A stretch of 64,000 nucleotides of DNA from Hyphomicrobiales bacterium (GTDB lineage Bacteria; Pseudomonadota; Alphaproteobacteria; Rhizobiales; Rhizobiaceae). The translations under genes were made by a program, and so were the position numbers. Of the stretch, positions 51,079 through 60,216 are shown in pieces (position 1 is the stretch's first letter; every line of letters begins with the position of its first letter). The DNA lies in the NCBI GenBank assembly GCA_900467185.1, contig UBPA01000003.1, forward strand, positions 310,001-374,000, in the 5' to 3' direction. A model generated the notes under the pieces. It worked only from the letters and a program-made list of their open reading frames with translations. It was not told where the DNA came from and did no database searches.

Positions 51079-51749
51079 GGCGCGGCCTGCAGCATGTAGC
51101 CGACGCCGCGCACGGTAACGAGATCGGCGCCGGCATCAAACGGCAACAGTTTCTTGCGCAGCCGCGAAACGGCAAGCTCCAGCGCGTTGGCGGTCATCTC
51201 CTCGCCGAATTCCGACAGCGCCAGCTCCAGCTTGCGCTTCTGCACCACCCGGCCGGCATCGCGCATCAGCAATTCGGCCAGAGCCCGCTCGCGCGGCGGC
51301 AACGCGACGATGGTGCCGCTGCAGGAAAGCTCCGCCATAGCGGGGTCATAGCGCAGGTGGCCGCATTCCAGCACCGGCTGCAGCGATGTCGGGCTGCGCC
51401 GCAGCATGGCGCGGCAGCGGGCGAGAAACTCGCGGTGGTGGAACGGCTTGACGAGATAATCGTCCGCCCCCGCATCCAGTCCCTCGATCCGCTCCTCGAT
51501 CGAGCCGCGCGCGGTGATGACGAGAACCGGCAGGTCCTTGTAGGTCTTGCGGATCTGGCGCAGCAGCTCGATCCCGTTGCCGTCGGGCAGACCGAGATCG
51601 AGGAGGATGAGGTCGTGCTCGCGCAAGGTCAGTGTCACCGTGGCGTCGGCGATCGTCGTCACGACATCGAGCCGCCAGCCGGCCTCGCGGACGGTTTCGC
51701 CCAGAAGCTCGGCGAGCCGGGGACTGTCTTCAACCAGCAGCAGCCGCAT
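51075..51749 (-). CDS. OmpR-family response regulator
   Basis: DNA-binding regulator of 224 residues. The receiver has LLVEDSPRLAELL, phospho-Asp in LILLDLGLPDGNG, VLVITARGS and Lys in YLVKPFHHREF. The C-terminal winged helix is typical: LPPRERALAELLMRDAGRVV, ALELAVSRLRKKL, VTVRGVGYML. It is followed by the kinase gene with a 4-base overlap and preceded by the PepSY gene, which it may regulate. Confidence 0.93.
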   Translation of the reverse strand: MRLLLVEDSPRLAELLGETVREAGWRLDVVTTIADATVTLTLREHDLILLDLGLPDGNGIELLRQIRKTYKDLPVLVITARGSIEERIEGLDAGADDYLVKPFHHREFLARCRAMLRRSPTSLQPVLECGHLRYDPAMAELSCSGTIVALPPRERALAELLMRDAGRVVQKRKLELALSEFGEEMTANALELAVSRLRKKLLPFDAGADLVTVRGVGYMLQAAP

Positions 51750-51834
51750 GCATCATGTCTCACGGTTTGGAAAGGCTAAGCGGAACACAAGCGGACCGTA
51801 TCAGCTTTTGCAGCCGACGACAGCGCCTGCCGCA

Positions 51835-52137
51835 TCATCGTTGCGGGTCGCTGCCCATGGAGGCCGCGACGACATCACCGGTCATCGGGTCCATGACGAC
51901 ATCGGCCTGTAGGCGGCGCGCCGTCAGGGCCTCGATCTCGTAACAGGAGCCGTTGACCTCGACATGGCGGACATCGGGATAGCCCGCGGCGACGGCCTTG
52001 CGCGAGATGGCCTCGCGGCTCATCCAGTGCGCCTGCGGCTCGCGCGTGCACTCCGCCCTTGCGCCACCGGCCAGCGCCGTGCCTGCGGGAAGTGCGAGGG
52101 GCAGAAGATGAAGCACAAGACGGAGCAGGCGGCGCAT
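51835..52137 (-). CDS. Exported PepSY-like protein
   Basis: Protein of about 100 residues. A Sec signal (MRRLLRLVLHLLPLALPAGT, then ALA) precedes a single PepSY-like domain: SREAISRKAVAAGYPDVRHV, EVNGSCYEIEALTARRLQAD, VVMDPMTGDVV. Such small proteins commonly accompany OmpR-type two-component systems and may modulate the sensor. ATG 52137 gives the best signal peptide; ATG 52143 is also in frame. It lies 85 bases upstream of the regulator gene on the same strand. Confidence 0.75.
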   Translation of the reverse strand: MRRLLRLVLHLLPLALPAGTALAGGARAECTREPQAHWMSREAISRKAVAAGYPDVRHVEVNGSCYEIEALTARRLQADVVMDPMTGDVVAASMGSDPQR

Positions 52138-52219
52138 CAGCAATCTCCAGGGCCGGACACCTGGAGATATGCCGATCTCTTGCCGTCATCCGGCTGTCGG
52201 CCGACGCGCGAAATGCGCG

Positions 52220-53214
<995 letters not shown>

Positions 53215-53218
<4 letters not shown>

Positions 53219-54231
53219 CGGATGCCCTCCCCTGCCAGTTCGACGGACATCGTCGGGTGGTTCTGCGGAATGCCTTCAATCAGCGGGTAGTTGCATAGCG
53301 CGCGGCCGAGCTCGGGGCCCTGACGCATAACGGAGCGCGAACAGAGATCCGTGGCGAAGGCGCAGCGCGGCGAGAACAGACAGCCCTGCGGGCGATCGTG
53401 CTGGCCCGGCACGACGCCGAGAATGGAGGGAAGCCGCTCGCCGATCTGGGCGCGCTCGGGCAGCGAGGCGAGAAGGGCCGCGGTGTAGGGGTGATGCGGA
53501 TCGCGGAAGAGCGCCTTGACCGGCTGCTCCTCGACCTTCTGGCCGGCATACTGCACCTGCACGCGCTCGGCCGTTTCCGCGACCACGCCCATGTCGTGGG
53601 TGATCAGCACCAGCGCCATGCCGTTTTCCTTCTGCAGGCGAACGAGCAGGTCGAGGATCTGGGCCTGGATGGTCACGTCGAGCGCCGTCGTCGGCTCGTC
53701 AGCAATCAGGAGCTTCGGATTGCAGGAGAGCGCCATGGCGATCATGACGCGCTGGCTCATGCCGCCCGACATCTGGTGCGGGAAGTTCGACAGGCGGTCT
53801 TCCGGCGAGGGAATGCCGACGAGCTTGAGAAGCTCGATCGAGCGGGCGCGGCGCGCGGCGCGGTCGAGACCCATGTGGATGCGCAGGCTCTCGCCCAGCT
53901 GGAAGCCGACCGTGAAGCATGGATTGAGGCTCGACATCGGCTCCTGGAAGATCATCGCCATGTCCTTGCCGATGATCTTGCGCCGGTTGCGGGGCGAGAG
54001 CTTTAGCAGGTCCTGGCCGTTGAAGGACATGCGGTCGGCGGTGATCTTCGCGGTCCAGGGCAGAAGGCCCATGACGGCGAGCATGGAGACGGACTTGCCG
54101 GAGCCGCTTTCGCCGACGATCGACAGGATTTCGCCGGTGTCGCAGGTCAGCGAGACGCCATCCACCGCGCGGAAGGTGCCGGTGGAGGTCTGGAACTCGA
54201 CGGTGAGGTTCTGGATATCGAGAAGCGGCAT
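53215..54231 (-). CDS. dppD: Dipeptide ABC transporter ATP-binding protein DppD
   Basis: ATPase of 338 residues: Walker A GESGSGKSVS, Q-loop IFQEPMSSLNP, signature MSGGMSQR, Walker B LLIADEPTTALDV, switch LITHDMGVV, and the C-terminal extension GCLFSPRCAFATDLCS. ATG 54231 shares its A with the stop of dppC (TGATG), and the 3' end overlaps dppF, so translation of the three is coupled. A longer open frame upstream runs inside dppC and is not coding. Confidence 0.93.
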
Positions 54232-55154
54232 CAGGACCTCTTCAGTTTGGGATCGAGCGCATCGCGCAGGCCGTCGCCCATCAGGTTGATGGCGAGCACG
54301 GTGATGAGAATGGCAAGGCCGGGAAAGGTCACGACCCACCAGGCGCGCTGGATGAATTCGCGCGCTTCGGCCAGCATCGTGCCCCATTCCGGCGTTGGCG
54401 GCTGGGCGCCCATGCCGAGGAAGCCGAGGGCCGCGGCGTCCAGAATGGCGGCGGAAAAGGCCAGCGTCGCCTGCACGATCAGCGGCGCCAGACAGTTCGG
54501 CAGAATGGTGACGAACATGATGCGCAGCGTGCCGGCGCCGGCGACCTGGCTGCCGATGACATAGTCCTTGTTGCGCTCCGTCATGACGGAGGCGCGGGTC
54601 AGGCGCACGAAATGCGGCAGGTTGACGAGCGCGATGGCGATCATGGCGTTGACCAGACCGGGGCCGAGCACGGCGACGAGGACCAGCGCCAGCAGCAGCG
54701 ACGGAAAGGCGAGGATGATATCCATCAGCCGCATGATGATGGTGTCGACCTTGCCACGGAAGAAACCGGCGACGAGGCCGACGAGGACACCGACGACCAC
54801 CGACAGGGTGACGACGATGAGGCCGACGAACAGCGAGAAGCGCGCGCCGTACATCAGACGGGTCAGGATATCCCGGCCGACCGGATCGGTGCCGAGAAGA
54901 TATTCGGCGCGGCCGCCTTCGGCAAAGACCGGCGGCAGCAGGAGAACGTCGCGGTTCTGAATGATCGGATCATGGGTGGTCAGCAGCGGCGCGAAGATCG
55001 CCATCAAAAGGATGATCACGAAGATGCCGAGCCCGAGCACGGCGCCGCGATTGCTGGAGAAGTAGAACCAGAACTCGGCAAAGCCGGAGGGCGGCGCCGA
55101 CGGGGCGGCGGCGGCCGCTGCGGGGGATACGGATTTGGTTTCGACGGATGACAT
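54231..55154 (-). CDS. dppC: Dipeptide ABC transporter permease DppC
   Basis: Inner-membrane permease of 307 residues with an N-terminal extension, first helix VLGLGIFVIILLMAIFAPLL, the TDPVGRDILTRLMYGAR segment and the EAA coupling loop (AAALGFLGMGAQPPTPEWGT). About six helices. Forms the channel with DppB; located between dppB (12-base gap) and dppD. Confidence 0.93.
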   Translation of the reverse strand: MSSVETKSVSPAAAAAAPSAPPSGFAEFWFYFSSNRGAVLGLGIFVIILLMAIFAPLLTTHDPIIQNRDVLLLPPVFAEGGRAEYLLGTDPVGRDILTRLMYGARFSLFVGLIVVTLSVVVGVLVGLVAGFFRGKVDTIIMRLMDIILAFPSLLLALVLVAVLGPGLVNAMIAIALVNLPHFVRLTRASVMTERNKDYVIGSQVAGAGTLRIMFVTILPNCLAPLIVQATLAFSAAILDAAALGFLGMGAQPPTPEWGTMLAEAREFIQRAWWVVTFPGLAILITVLAINLMGDGLRDALDPKLKRS

Positions 55155-55166
55155 CGGTCGCGTCTC

Positions 55167-56171
55167 CTATCGCCGGATGCGGGGATTCGCCCAACCGTAG
55201 AGAAGGTCGACGATCAGATTGACGAACATGATCACGAGCGTGATCATCATGAGGCCACCCTGGACGACGGCATAGTCGCGTTTGAACACGCTATCGACCA
55301 TCCACTTGCCGATGCCCGGCCAGGAGAAGATGCTTTCGGTCAGGATCGCGCCGCCGAGCAGCACGCCGATCTGCAGGCCGATGGTGGTGATGACCGGGAT
55401 CATGGCGTTGCGCAGCGCGTGAACGCCGATGATGCGGAAGGGCGACATGCCCTTGGAGCGGGCGGTGCGGACATAGTCCTCGGAGAGAACTTCGAGCATG
55501 GCGGACCGCGTCTGGCGGGCGATGACGGCGAGCGGAATGGTGGCGAGCACGATCGTCGGCAGGATCATGTGGCTGACGGCGGAGCCGAACGCGCCCTTCT
55601 GGCCGGACAGGAGACTGTCGATCAGCATGAAGCCGGTGACGGGCGGGAAGAAATAGAGAAACGAGATGCGGCCCGAGACAGGCGTCCAGCCGAGCGTTCC
55701 CGAGAAGAAGATGATCAGCAGCAGGCCCCACCAGAAGATCGGCATGGAATAGCCGACGAGCGCCGTGCCCATGATGGTCTGGTCGAGCCAGGTGCCGCGC
55801 TTGACCGCCGCCACCACGCCTGCCGGGATCCCGAGACAGACCGCGAGGATGATGGCACAGATCGCCAGCTCCATGGTCGCCGGAAACAGCGTCATGAAGT
55901 CATCGATGACAGGTCGTTTCGAGATGATGGAGCGTCCGAAATCACCCTGCAGCAGGCCGAACAGATAGTCGAAATACTGGACGTACATCGGCCGGTCGAG
56001 CCCGAGCTCCGCCATGATCTGCGCATGCCGCTCCGGCGCCATGACGCGCTCTCCGGAGAGCAGCATGACGGGATCGCCGGGAAGCAGGCGGATGAAGGAG
56101 AAGGCGATGATGGATACCCCGACGAAGGTCGGGACGAGGACGGCGAGCCGCCCGAGAATGAAGCGCAGCAT
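55167..56171 (-). CDS. dppB: Dipeptide ABC transporter permease DppB
   Basis: Inner-membrane permease of 334 residues: MLRFILGRLAVLVPTFVGVS start, LLPGDPVMLLSG, PMYVQYFDYLFGLLQGDFG, SMPIFWWGLLLIIFFSGTL and the EAA loop region (ARSKGMSPFRIIGVHALRNA). ATG 56171 was chosen as the family's usual start; an ATG 21 bases earlier is also in frame. It follows dppA by 85 bases. Confidence 0.93.
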   Translation of the reverse strand: MLRFILGRLAVLVPTFVGVSIIAFSFIRLLPGDPVMLLSGERVMAPERHAQIMAELGLDRPMYVQYFDYLFGLLQGDFGRSIISKRPVIDDFMTLFPATMELAICAIILAVCLGIPAGVVAAVKRGTWLDQTIMGTALVGYSMPIFWWGLLLIIFFSGTLGWTPVSGRISFLYFFPPVTGFMLIDSLLSGQKGAFGSAVSHMILPTIVLATIPLAVIARQTRSAMLEVLSEDYVRTARSKGMSPFRIIGVHALRNAMIPVITTIGLQIGVLLGGAILTESIFSWPGIGKWMVDSVFKRDYAVVQGGLMMITLVIMFVNLIVDLLYGWANPRIRR

Positions 56172-56255
56172 GAGCGTTCCGTAAGATTGCAAAACCGGCG
56201 GCCCGAAAACAATCGGACCGCCGGAGACACCGCGGATGCGGCTGGTGTGGCGATA

Positions 56256-57851
56256 TTACTCGGCGATATCAACGCCGTCGAAGCGGTGGATGCCGAGCGG
56301 ATCCTGAACGAAGCCCGAGACCTTCTTGCTCATCGGCATGAAGACCAGGGAATGGTCGATCGTGTTCCAGGGGGCTTCCTTCTTGAATACGAGCTGCGCC
56401 TGCTGGTAGAGCTTGGTGCGCTCTGCCTGGTCCGGCGTCAGCTTGGCCTTCTTGACGAGATCGTCGAACTCCTTGTTGCACCACTGCGCGCGATTGTTGC
56501 CGCCGACCGCGGTGCAGCCGAGCAGCGTGTCGAGGAAGTTGTCCGGGTCACCGTTGTCGCCGGTCCAGCCGAGGATGACTGCGCCGTCGCGGGCCTTGTC
56601 GGAGGAGAGCTTCAGGTATTCGGCCCATTCGTAGGACACGATTTCGACCTCGACGCCGATCTTGGCCAGGTCGGCCTGCATGAGTTCGGCCGCACGGCGG
56701 GCGTTCAGCATGTAGGGACGCGACACGGGCATGGCCCAGATCTTCATCTTGAGGTTGGAGACGCCGGCGTCTTCCAGCATCTTCTTGGCCGCTTCCGGAT
56801 CGTACTTGTCGTCCTCGACGGCGTCGTTGTAGGACCACATCGTCGGCGGGATCGGGTTCTTGGCGACGGTCGCGGCGCCCTGGAAGACGGCGTCGACGAT
56901 GGCCTGCTTGTTGACGGCCATGTTGAGCGCCTTGCGCACTTCGGGCTTGTCGAACGGTGCAACCAGCGTGTTGTAGGCGAGGTAGGAGACGTTCAGGCCT
57001 TCTTCCTTGAGGACCGTGAGGTTTTCATCCTTCTGCAACTCGGCGACGTCGGCAGCGTTCGGATACGGCATGATGTGGCATTCGCCGGCCTTCAGCTTCT
57101 GCGCGCGCACGGCGGCATCCGTCGTGATGGCGAAGACGAGATCGTCGATCTTCTGCTTGCCGCCCCAGTAGTCGGGGTTGGCCTTGTAGCGGATGGCCGC
57201 GTCGGCCTGATAGGCGACGAAGGTGTAGGGACCGGTGCCGAGCGGCTGCTGGTTCATCAGTTCCATCTTGCCGTCGGCCTGCAGCTTGTCGGCATATTCC
57301 TTGGAATAGATGGAGGCGAAGTCCATGCCCAGATTGGCGAGGAAGGGCGCTTCCGACTTGTTGAGAACGAACTTGACGGTGAGGTCGTCGACCTTCTCGA
57401 TGGACTTGATCAGCTCGGGAAAGCCCATGCCGCTGAAGTATTCGTAGGTCCCGCCGGCGACATACTTGTTCCAGGGATTGTCGGTCTTGTACTGGCGCTC
57501 GAACGAGAAGATGACGTCGTCGGCATTCAGCTCGCGGGTGGGCGTGAAGAAGTCGGTGGTCTGGAACTTGATGCCGGGACGCAGCTTGAACGTATATTCG
57601 GTGCCGTCAGCCGACATGTCCCAGCTCTCGGCCAGACCCGGCTCGATTTCCGTGCTGCCTTTCTTGAACTCGACGAGGCGGTTGTAGACCGTGCGCGAGG
57701 AGGCATCGAACGTGGTGCCGGCCGTGTAGAGCGCGGAGTCGAAACCTTCGGGCGAGCCCTCGGAGCAATAAACCAGCGTCTTCGACCAGGCACTGCCGGC
57801 CATCAGCGTCGCGACAGCCGTCGCCGCGAGAAGAGTAGAGAGCTTTTTCAT
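56256..57851 (-). CDS. dppA: Dipeptide ABC transporter substrate-binding protein DppA
   Basis: Periplasmic peptide-binding protein of 531 residues (SBP family 5). Sec signal MKKLSTLLAATAVATLMAGS, then the SBP_bac_5 pattern: LVYCSEGSPEGFDSALYTAG, LAESWDMSADGTEYTFKLRP, QPLGTGPYTFVAYQ, VRKALNMAVNKQAIVDAV and YNDAVEDDKYDPEAAKKML. First gene of the operon, so most abundant; the gap to dppB may hold an attenuating structure. Preference for dipeptides versus haem or other peptides cannot be decided. Confidence 0.94.
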   Translation of the reverse strand: MKKLSTLLAATAVATLMAGSAWSKTLVYCSEGSPEGFDSALYTAGTTFDASSRTVYNRLVEFKKGSTEIEPGLAESWDMSADGTEYTFKLRPGIKFQTTDFFTPTRELNADDVIFSFERQYKTDNPWNKYVAGGTYEYFSGMGFPELIKSIEKVDDLTVKFVLNKSEAPFLANLGMDFASIYSKEYADKLQADGKMELMNQQPLGTGPYTFVAYQADAAIRYKANPDYWGGKQKIDDLVFAITTDAAVRAQKLKAGECHIMPYPNAADVAELQKDENLTVLKEEGLNVSYLAYNTLVAPFDKPEVRKALNMAVNKQAIVDAVFQGAATVAKNPIPPTMWSYNDAVEDDKYDPEAAKKMLEDAGVSNLKMKIWAMPVSRPYMLNARRAAELMQADLAKIGVEVEIVSYEWAEYLKLSSDKARDGAVILGWTGDNGDPDNFLDTLLGCTAVGGNNRAQWCNKEFDDLVKKAKLTPDQAERTKLYQQAQLVFKKEAPWNTIDHSLVFMPMSKKVSGFVQDPLGIHRFDGVDIAE

Positions 57852-58286
57852 CACCGTTTTTCCCAGTTTTCTTGTGTTCTCTTGAAACATTCTTATTCGC
57901 AAATGATCCGGATCGCAGCCGCAACCGGTCAGACCGGAAAGGAACGACATTTGCCGCGGCAATGCAATAACCAGCTCCATTCTTTTGTCCAGTTGGAAAA
58001 TTTATCCAAGATATAAGACATCTACGCTATGTCATTCCGGATTTTCGCCTCTGCGCGGCGCAGGCTTTGCGGCACGGGCTTTCGCATCCCTCGGGCTTCA
58101 GAACGGCTGTCCGGCCGGCCGGGACCGGTTTCCGCTCCGACGGCGAGCGCCCTACCGGCCGCGCGCTTCACGCCGCGAAAGCGCCGTGTGTTTCCGATTA
58201 TGCGCGGGAACTACCTTTTTTAGGGGAGTTGCCAAGCGCAGAATGCCCGCTAAGCTCGTATTTCGGAGCAGGGGGGCCTCATCGAC
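57852..58286. other. Divergent promoter region of dppA and the LuxR-type gene
   Basis: About 435 bases with no gene I can support; open frames here have biased composition. It should carry the dpp operon promoter and that of the LuxR-type regulator. No operator recognised. Confidence 0.4.
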
Positions 58287-59006
58287 GTGGACGCGTTGCT
58301 GGACAGTTGCAGACGCTACGACTTCCAGAAGGATCTCGAGAAGGCGTTGAACCGCGTCGATTTCTTCCGGATCTTCCACATGCTGGCGCTTGGTGCCGGG
58401 TTCGATCACTTCGGCGTGTTGCAGCTCGGCCAGGAGGCGGAGCCCGCCCTTCTGACCAACCGGCTGGTGCTGCACGACCTGCCGCCCGGGCTGACGGAAG
58501 AGTACGACCGGCGCTACCGACTTTCCGAGTGCCTTCTGCTCAAGAGCCTCCACGCCTCCACCGTGCCCTCCGTCTGGTCGGCCTCCCTGGACGACGCGGC
58601 GAGCGCGAATGTGGGGACGGATTTTCTGGCGCAGATCGGCTTCGATCTCGTCGCCTGCGTTCCCGTCCACAGCATCGTCGGCACACGCTATGTCGTGTTG
58701 TATTTCGGGGATAACGACGACATCGATCGTACCCGCCATGTCGAGCTCTGCTACAACTCGATCACCGCATTCGACTATTTCTACCGCTTCGTGCTGGCAA
58801 CACGGGCCGGAATGGGGCTGACGGCGCGGGAAACGGAAATTCTCCGGTGGATTTCACATGGAAAGACGGCGAGCGAAATTGCCCTCATCGTCTCGGTTTC
58901 CGAACATACGATCAACTCGCATACGGCGACGATCCTGAAGAAACTCGATGTCGTCAATCGGACGCAAATGGTTGCCAAAGCCATTCGGGAACAAATTATA
59001 CGATGA
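58287..59006 (+). CDS. LuxR-family regulator with autoinducer-binding-type domain (LuxR solo)
   Basis: Transcription regulator of 239 residues. The N-terminal ~165 residues fit an autoinducer-binding domain (FDHFGVLQLGQEAE, LPPGLTEEYDRRYRLSECLL, VACVPVHSIVGTRYVVLYFG). The C-terminal GerE-type HTH is clear: LTARETEILRWISHGKTASE, IALIVSVSEHTINSHTATIL, KKLDVVNRTQMV. Start is GTG 58287. No luxI-type synthase is nearby, so it is a solo regulator; the ligand may be foreign acyl-homoserine lactone, a plant compound or nothing. VisN/VisR and related rhizobial regulators share this layout. Confidence 0.85.
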   Translation: MDALLDSCRRYDFQKDLEKALNRVDFFRIFHMLALGAGFDHFGVLQLGQEAEPALLTNRLVLHDLPPGLTEEYDRRYRLSECLLLKSLHASTVPSVWSASLDDAASANVGTDFLAQIGFDLVACVPVHSIVGTRYVVLYFGDNDDIDRTRHVELCYNSITAFDYFYRFVLATRAGMGLTARETEILRWISHGKTASEIALIVSVSEHTINSHTATILKKLDVVNRTQMVAKAIREQIIR

Positions 59007-59089
59007 CCGTATTTGGCGTCGATCGAACCCCGAACGACTTAAAACCGCGATTATTTTAAATATTTAAAGATGATGGAACATTCATACCG

Positions 59090-59479
59090 ATGCCTACACC
59101 TGTCCACGTTCTCCTGATCGACGACGAACCCGCCGAGCATGTGATTCTCCGGCGATTGATGAGCAAGGTTCAGGCCTTTGCCATCCAACTGCATTACTGC
59201 GAGACGATCGAGTCCGCGCTCTACCTCATGGATCTGGGCACGCCGGTGTCCATGGTGCTGGTCGACAACCGGCTGCCGCCGCATGGCGATTTCCGCGAGA
59301 CGGTGCCGCAAATCCGCCAGAAGGGCTTCATCGGCCCGGTCGGCGTGATCTCCGGCTCGCTGGACGACGCCTATTTCCAATCCTTCCAGGAATACGGCGT
59401 CGATTTCCGGCTCGACAAGGCGGAACTCGATCCTACCGCCATCGAATTCCTGCTGCAGGAATATCTGGTGAAGTCCTGA
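59090..59479 (+). CDS. Single-domain response regulator
   Basis: Receiver-only protein of 129 residues: acidic pair LLIDDEPAE, phospho-Asp in VLVDNRLPPHGD, Ser in GVISGSLDD, Lys in FRLDKAELD. No output domain, so it acts by protein contact, for example as a phosphate sink or on flagellar or stress kinases. Follows the LuxR-type gene by 83 bases on the same strand. A strong hairpin at 59486 ends the unit. Confidence 0.88.
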   Translation: MPTPVHVLLIDDEPAEHVILRRLMSKVQAFAIQLHYCETIESALYLMDLGTPVSMVLVDNRLPPHGDFRETVPQIRQKGFIGPVGVISGSLDDAYFQSFQEYGVDFRLDKAELDPTAIEFLLQEYLVKS

Positions 59480-59485
59480 AACGGA

Positions 59486-59514
59486 AACGACGCGTCTGCG
59501 GGAGACGCGTCGTT
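59486..59514 (+). terminator. Hairpin terminator after the response regulator gene
   Basis: AACGACGCGTCT and AGACGCGTCGTT pair perfectly over 12 bp around GCGGG, starting 7 bases after the stop codon. The T-run is weak, so termination may be partial. Confidence 0.7.
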
Positions 59515-59561
59515 CCTCATTCAAGCGTATCGTCCGCGAGAGCCGATGAGTCAGCCGTCTT

Positions 59562-60041
59562 TCAGGCCGCCGTCTGGGGCTGCGCTGCCGGGGCGACGTA
59601 GGGAAGCGGGTCGAGACCGAGCAGGAAGTTGATCTGCGGGCGCGCCTTGACCAGATCGTCGATCGAGTATTGCGAAAGCACGTCGAAGAAGGCGTTCAGC
59701 GCCTTTCGCAGGGCCGTGTTCAGGCCGCAGCTATCGACCAGCGGGCAATCCACTTCACCGGCATCGAAGCATTCGGCCATCGAGAAGCTGTCTTCCGTCA
59801 CCTTGACGACATCGAACAGCGTGATCTGCGAGGCGGGCTTGGGCAGGCGCACGCCACCATTGCGGCCGCGGACGGTTTCCACGAGGCCGGCCTTGTTCAA
59901 CGGCTGAAGAATTTTGAAGAGGAACAGTTCGGACACGCCGTAGGCCCTGGCGATTTCCGGAATGCGGCTCAGATGGCCCTCGTTTGCGGCACAATACATC
60001 AGCATGCGAACGGCGTAATTGGTCTGCTTGGTCAGGCGCAT
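59562..60041 (-). CDS. rirA: Iron-responsive Rrf2-family regulator RirA
   Basis: Fe-S cluster transcription factor of 159 residues that represses iron-uptake genes under iron-replete conditions in rhizobia. The winged helix is MRLTKQTNYAVRMLMYCAAN, IARAYGVSELFLFKILQPLN and VRGRNGGVRLPKP. The three cluster cysteines are in AECFDAGEVDCPLVDSCGLN, the Rrf2/RirA spacing. Length and N-terminus match the rhizobial protein closely. It is monocistronic; a palindrome 79 bases upstream may be its own operator. Confidence 0.95.
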   Translation of the reverse strand: MRLTKQTNYAVRMLMYCAANEGHLSRIPEIARAYGVSELFLFKILQPLNKAGLVETVRGRNGGVRLPKPASQITLFDVVKVTEDSFSMAECFDAGEVDCPLVDSCGLNTALRKALNAFFDVLSQYSIDDLVKARPQINFLLGLDPLPYVAPAAQPQTAA

Positions 60042-60119
60042 TCTTCACTCCGATGCTCGGACGCAGGCGAATCCCAGATCGCCACTCCCTGTCTCGCCTA
60101 CATATAGAACGCCTGCCAG

Positions 60120-60136
60120 TTTGGAACAATTCCAAA
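60120..60136. promoter_or_regulatory. Palindrome upstream of rirA
   Basis: TTTGGAA-CAA-TTCCAAA, a perfect 7-bp inverted repeat 79 bases before the rirA start. Rrf2 regulators often control their own genes through such sites, but this does not match the iron-responsive operator consensus I know (TGA-N9-TCA), so another regulator is possible. Confidence 0.45.
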
Positions 60137-60163
60137 AAGACGAATTGTCGAGAAAGATGCTCA

Positions 60164-60192
60164 TGAAAAAAGGGCCCCTTGCGAGGGCCCTT
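60164..60192 (-). terminator. Rho-independent terminator of mmsA
   Basis: On the reverse strand AAGGGCCC and GGGCCCTT form an 8-bp stem around a 7-base loop, followed by a T-run, 25 bases after the mmsA stop. Confidence 0.85.
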
Positions 60193-60216
60193 CCACGACA
60201 GTCGCAGAGACCGGTC

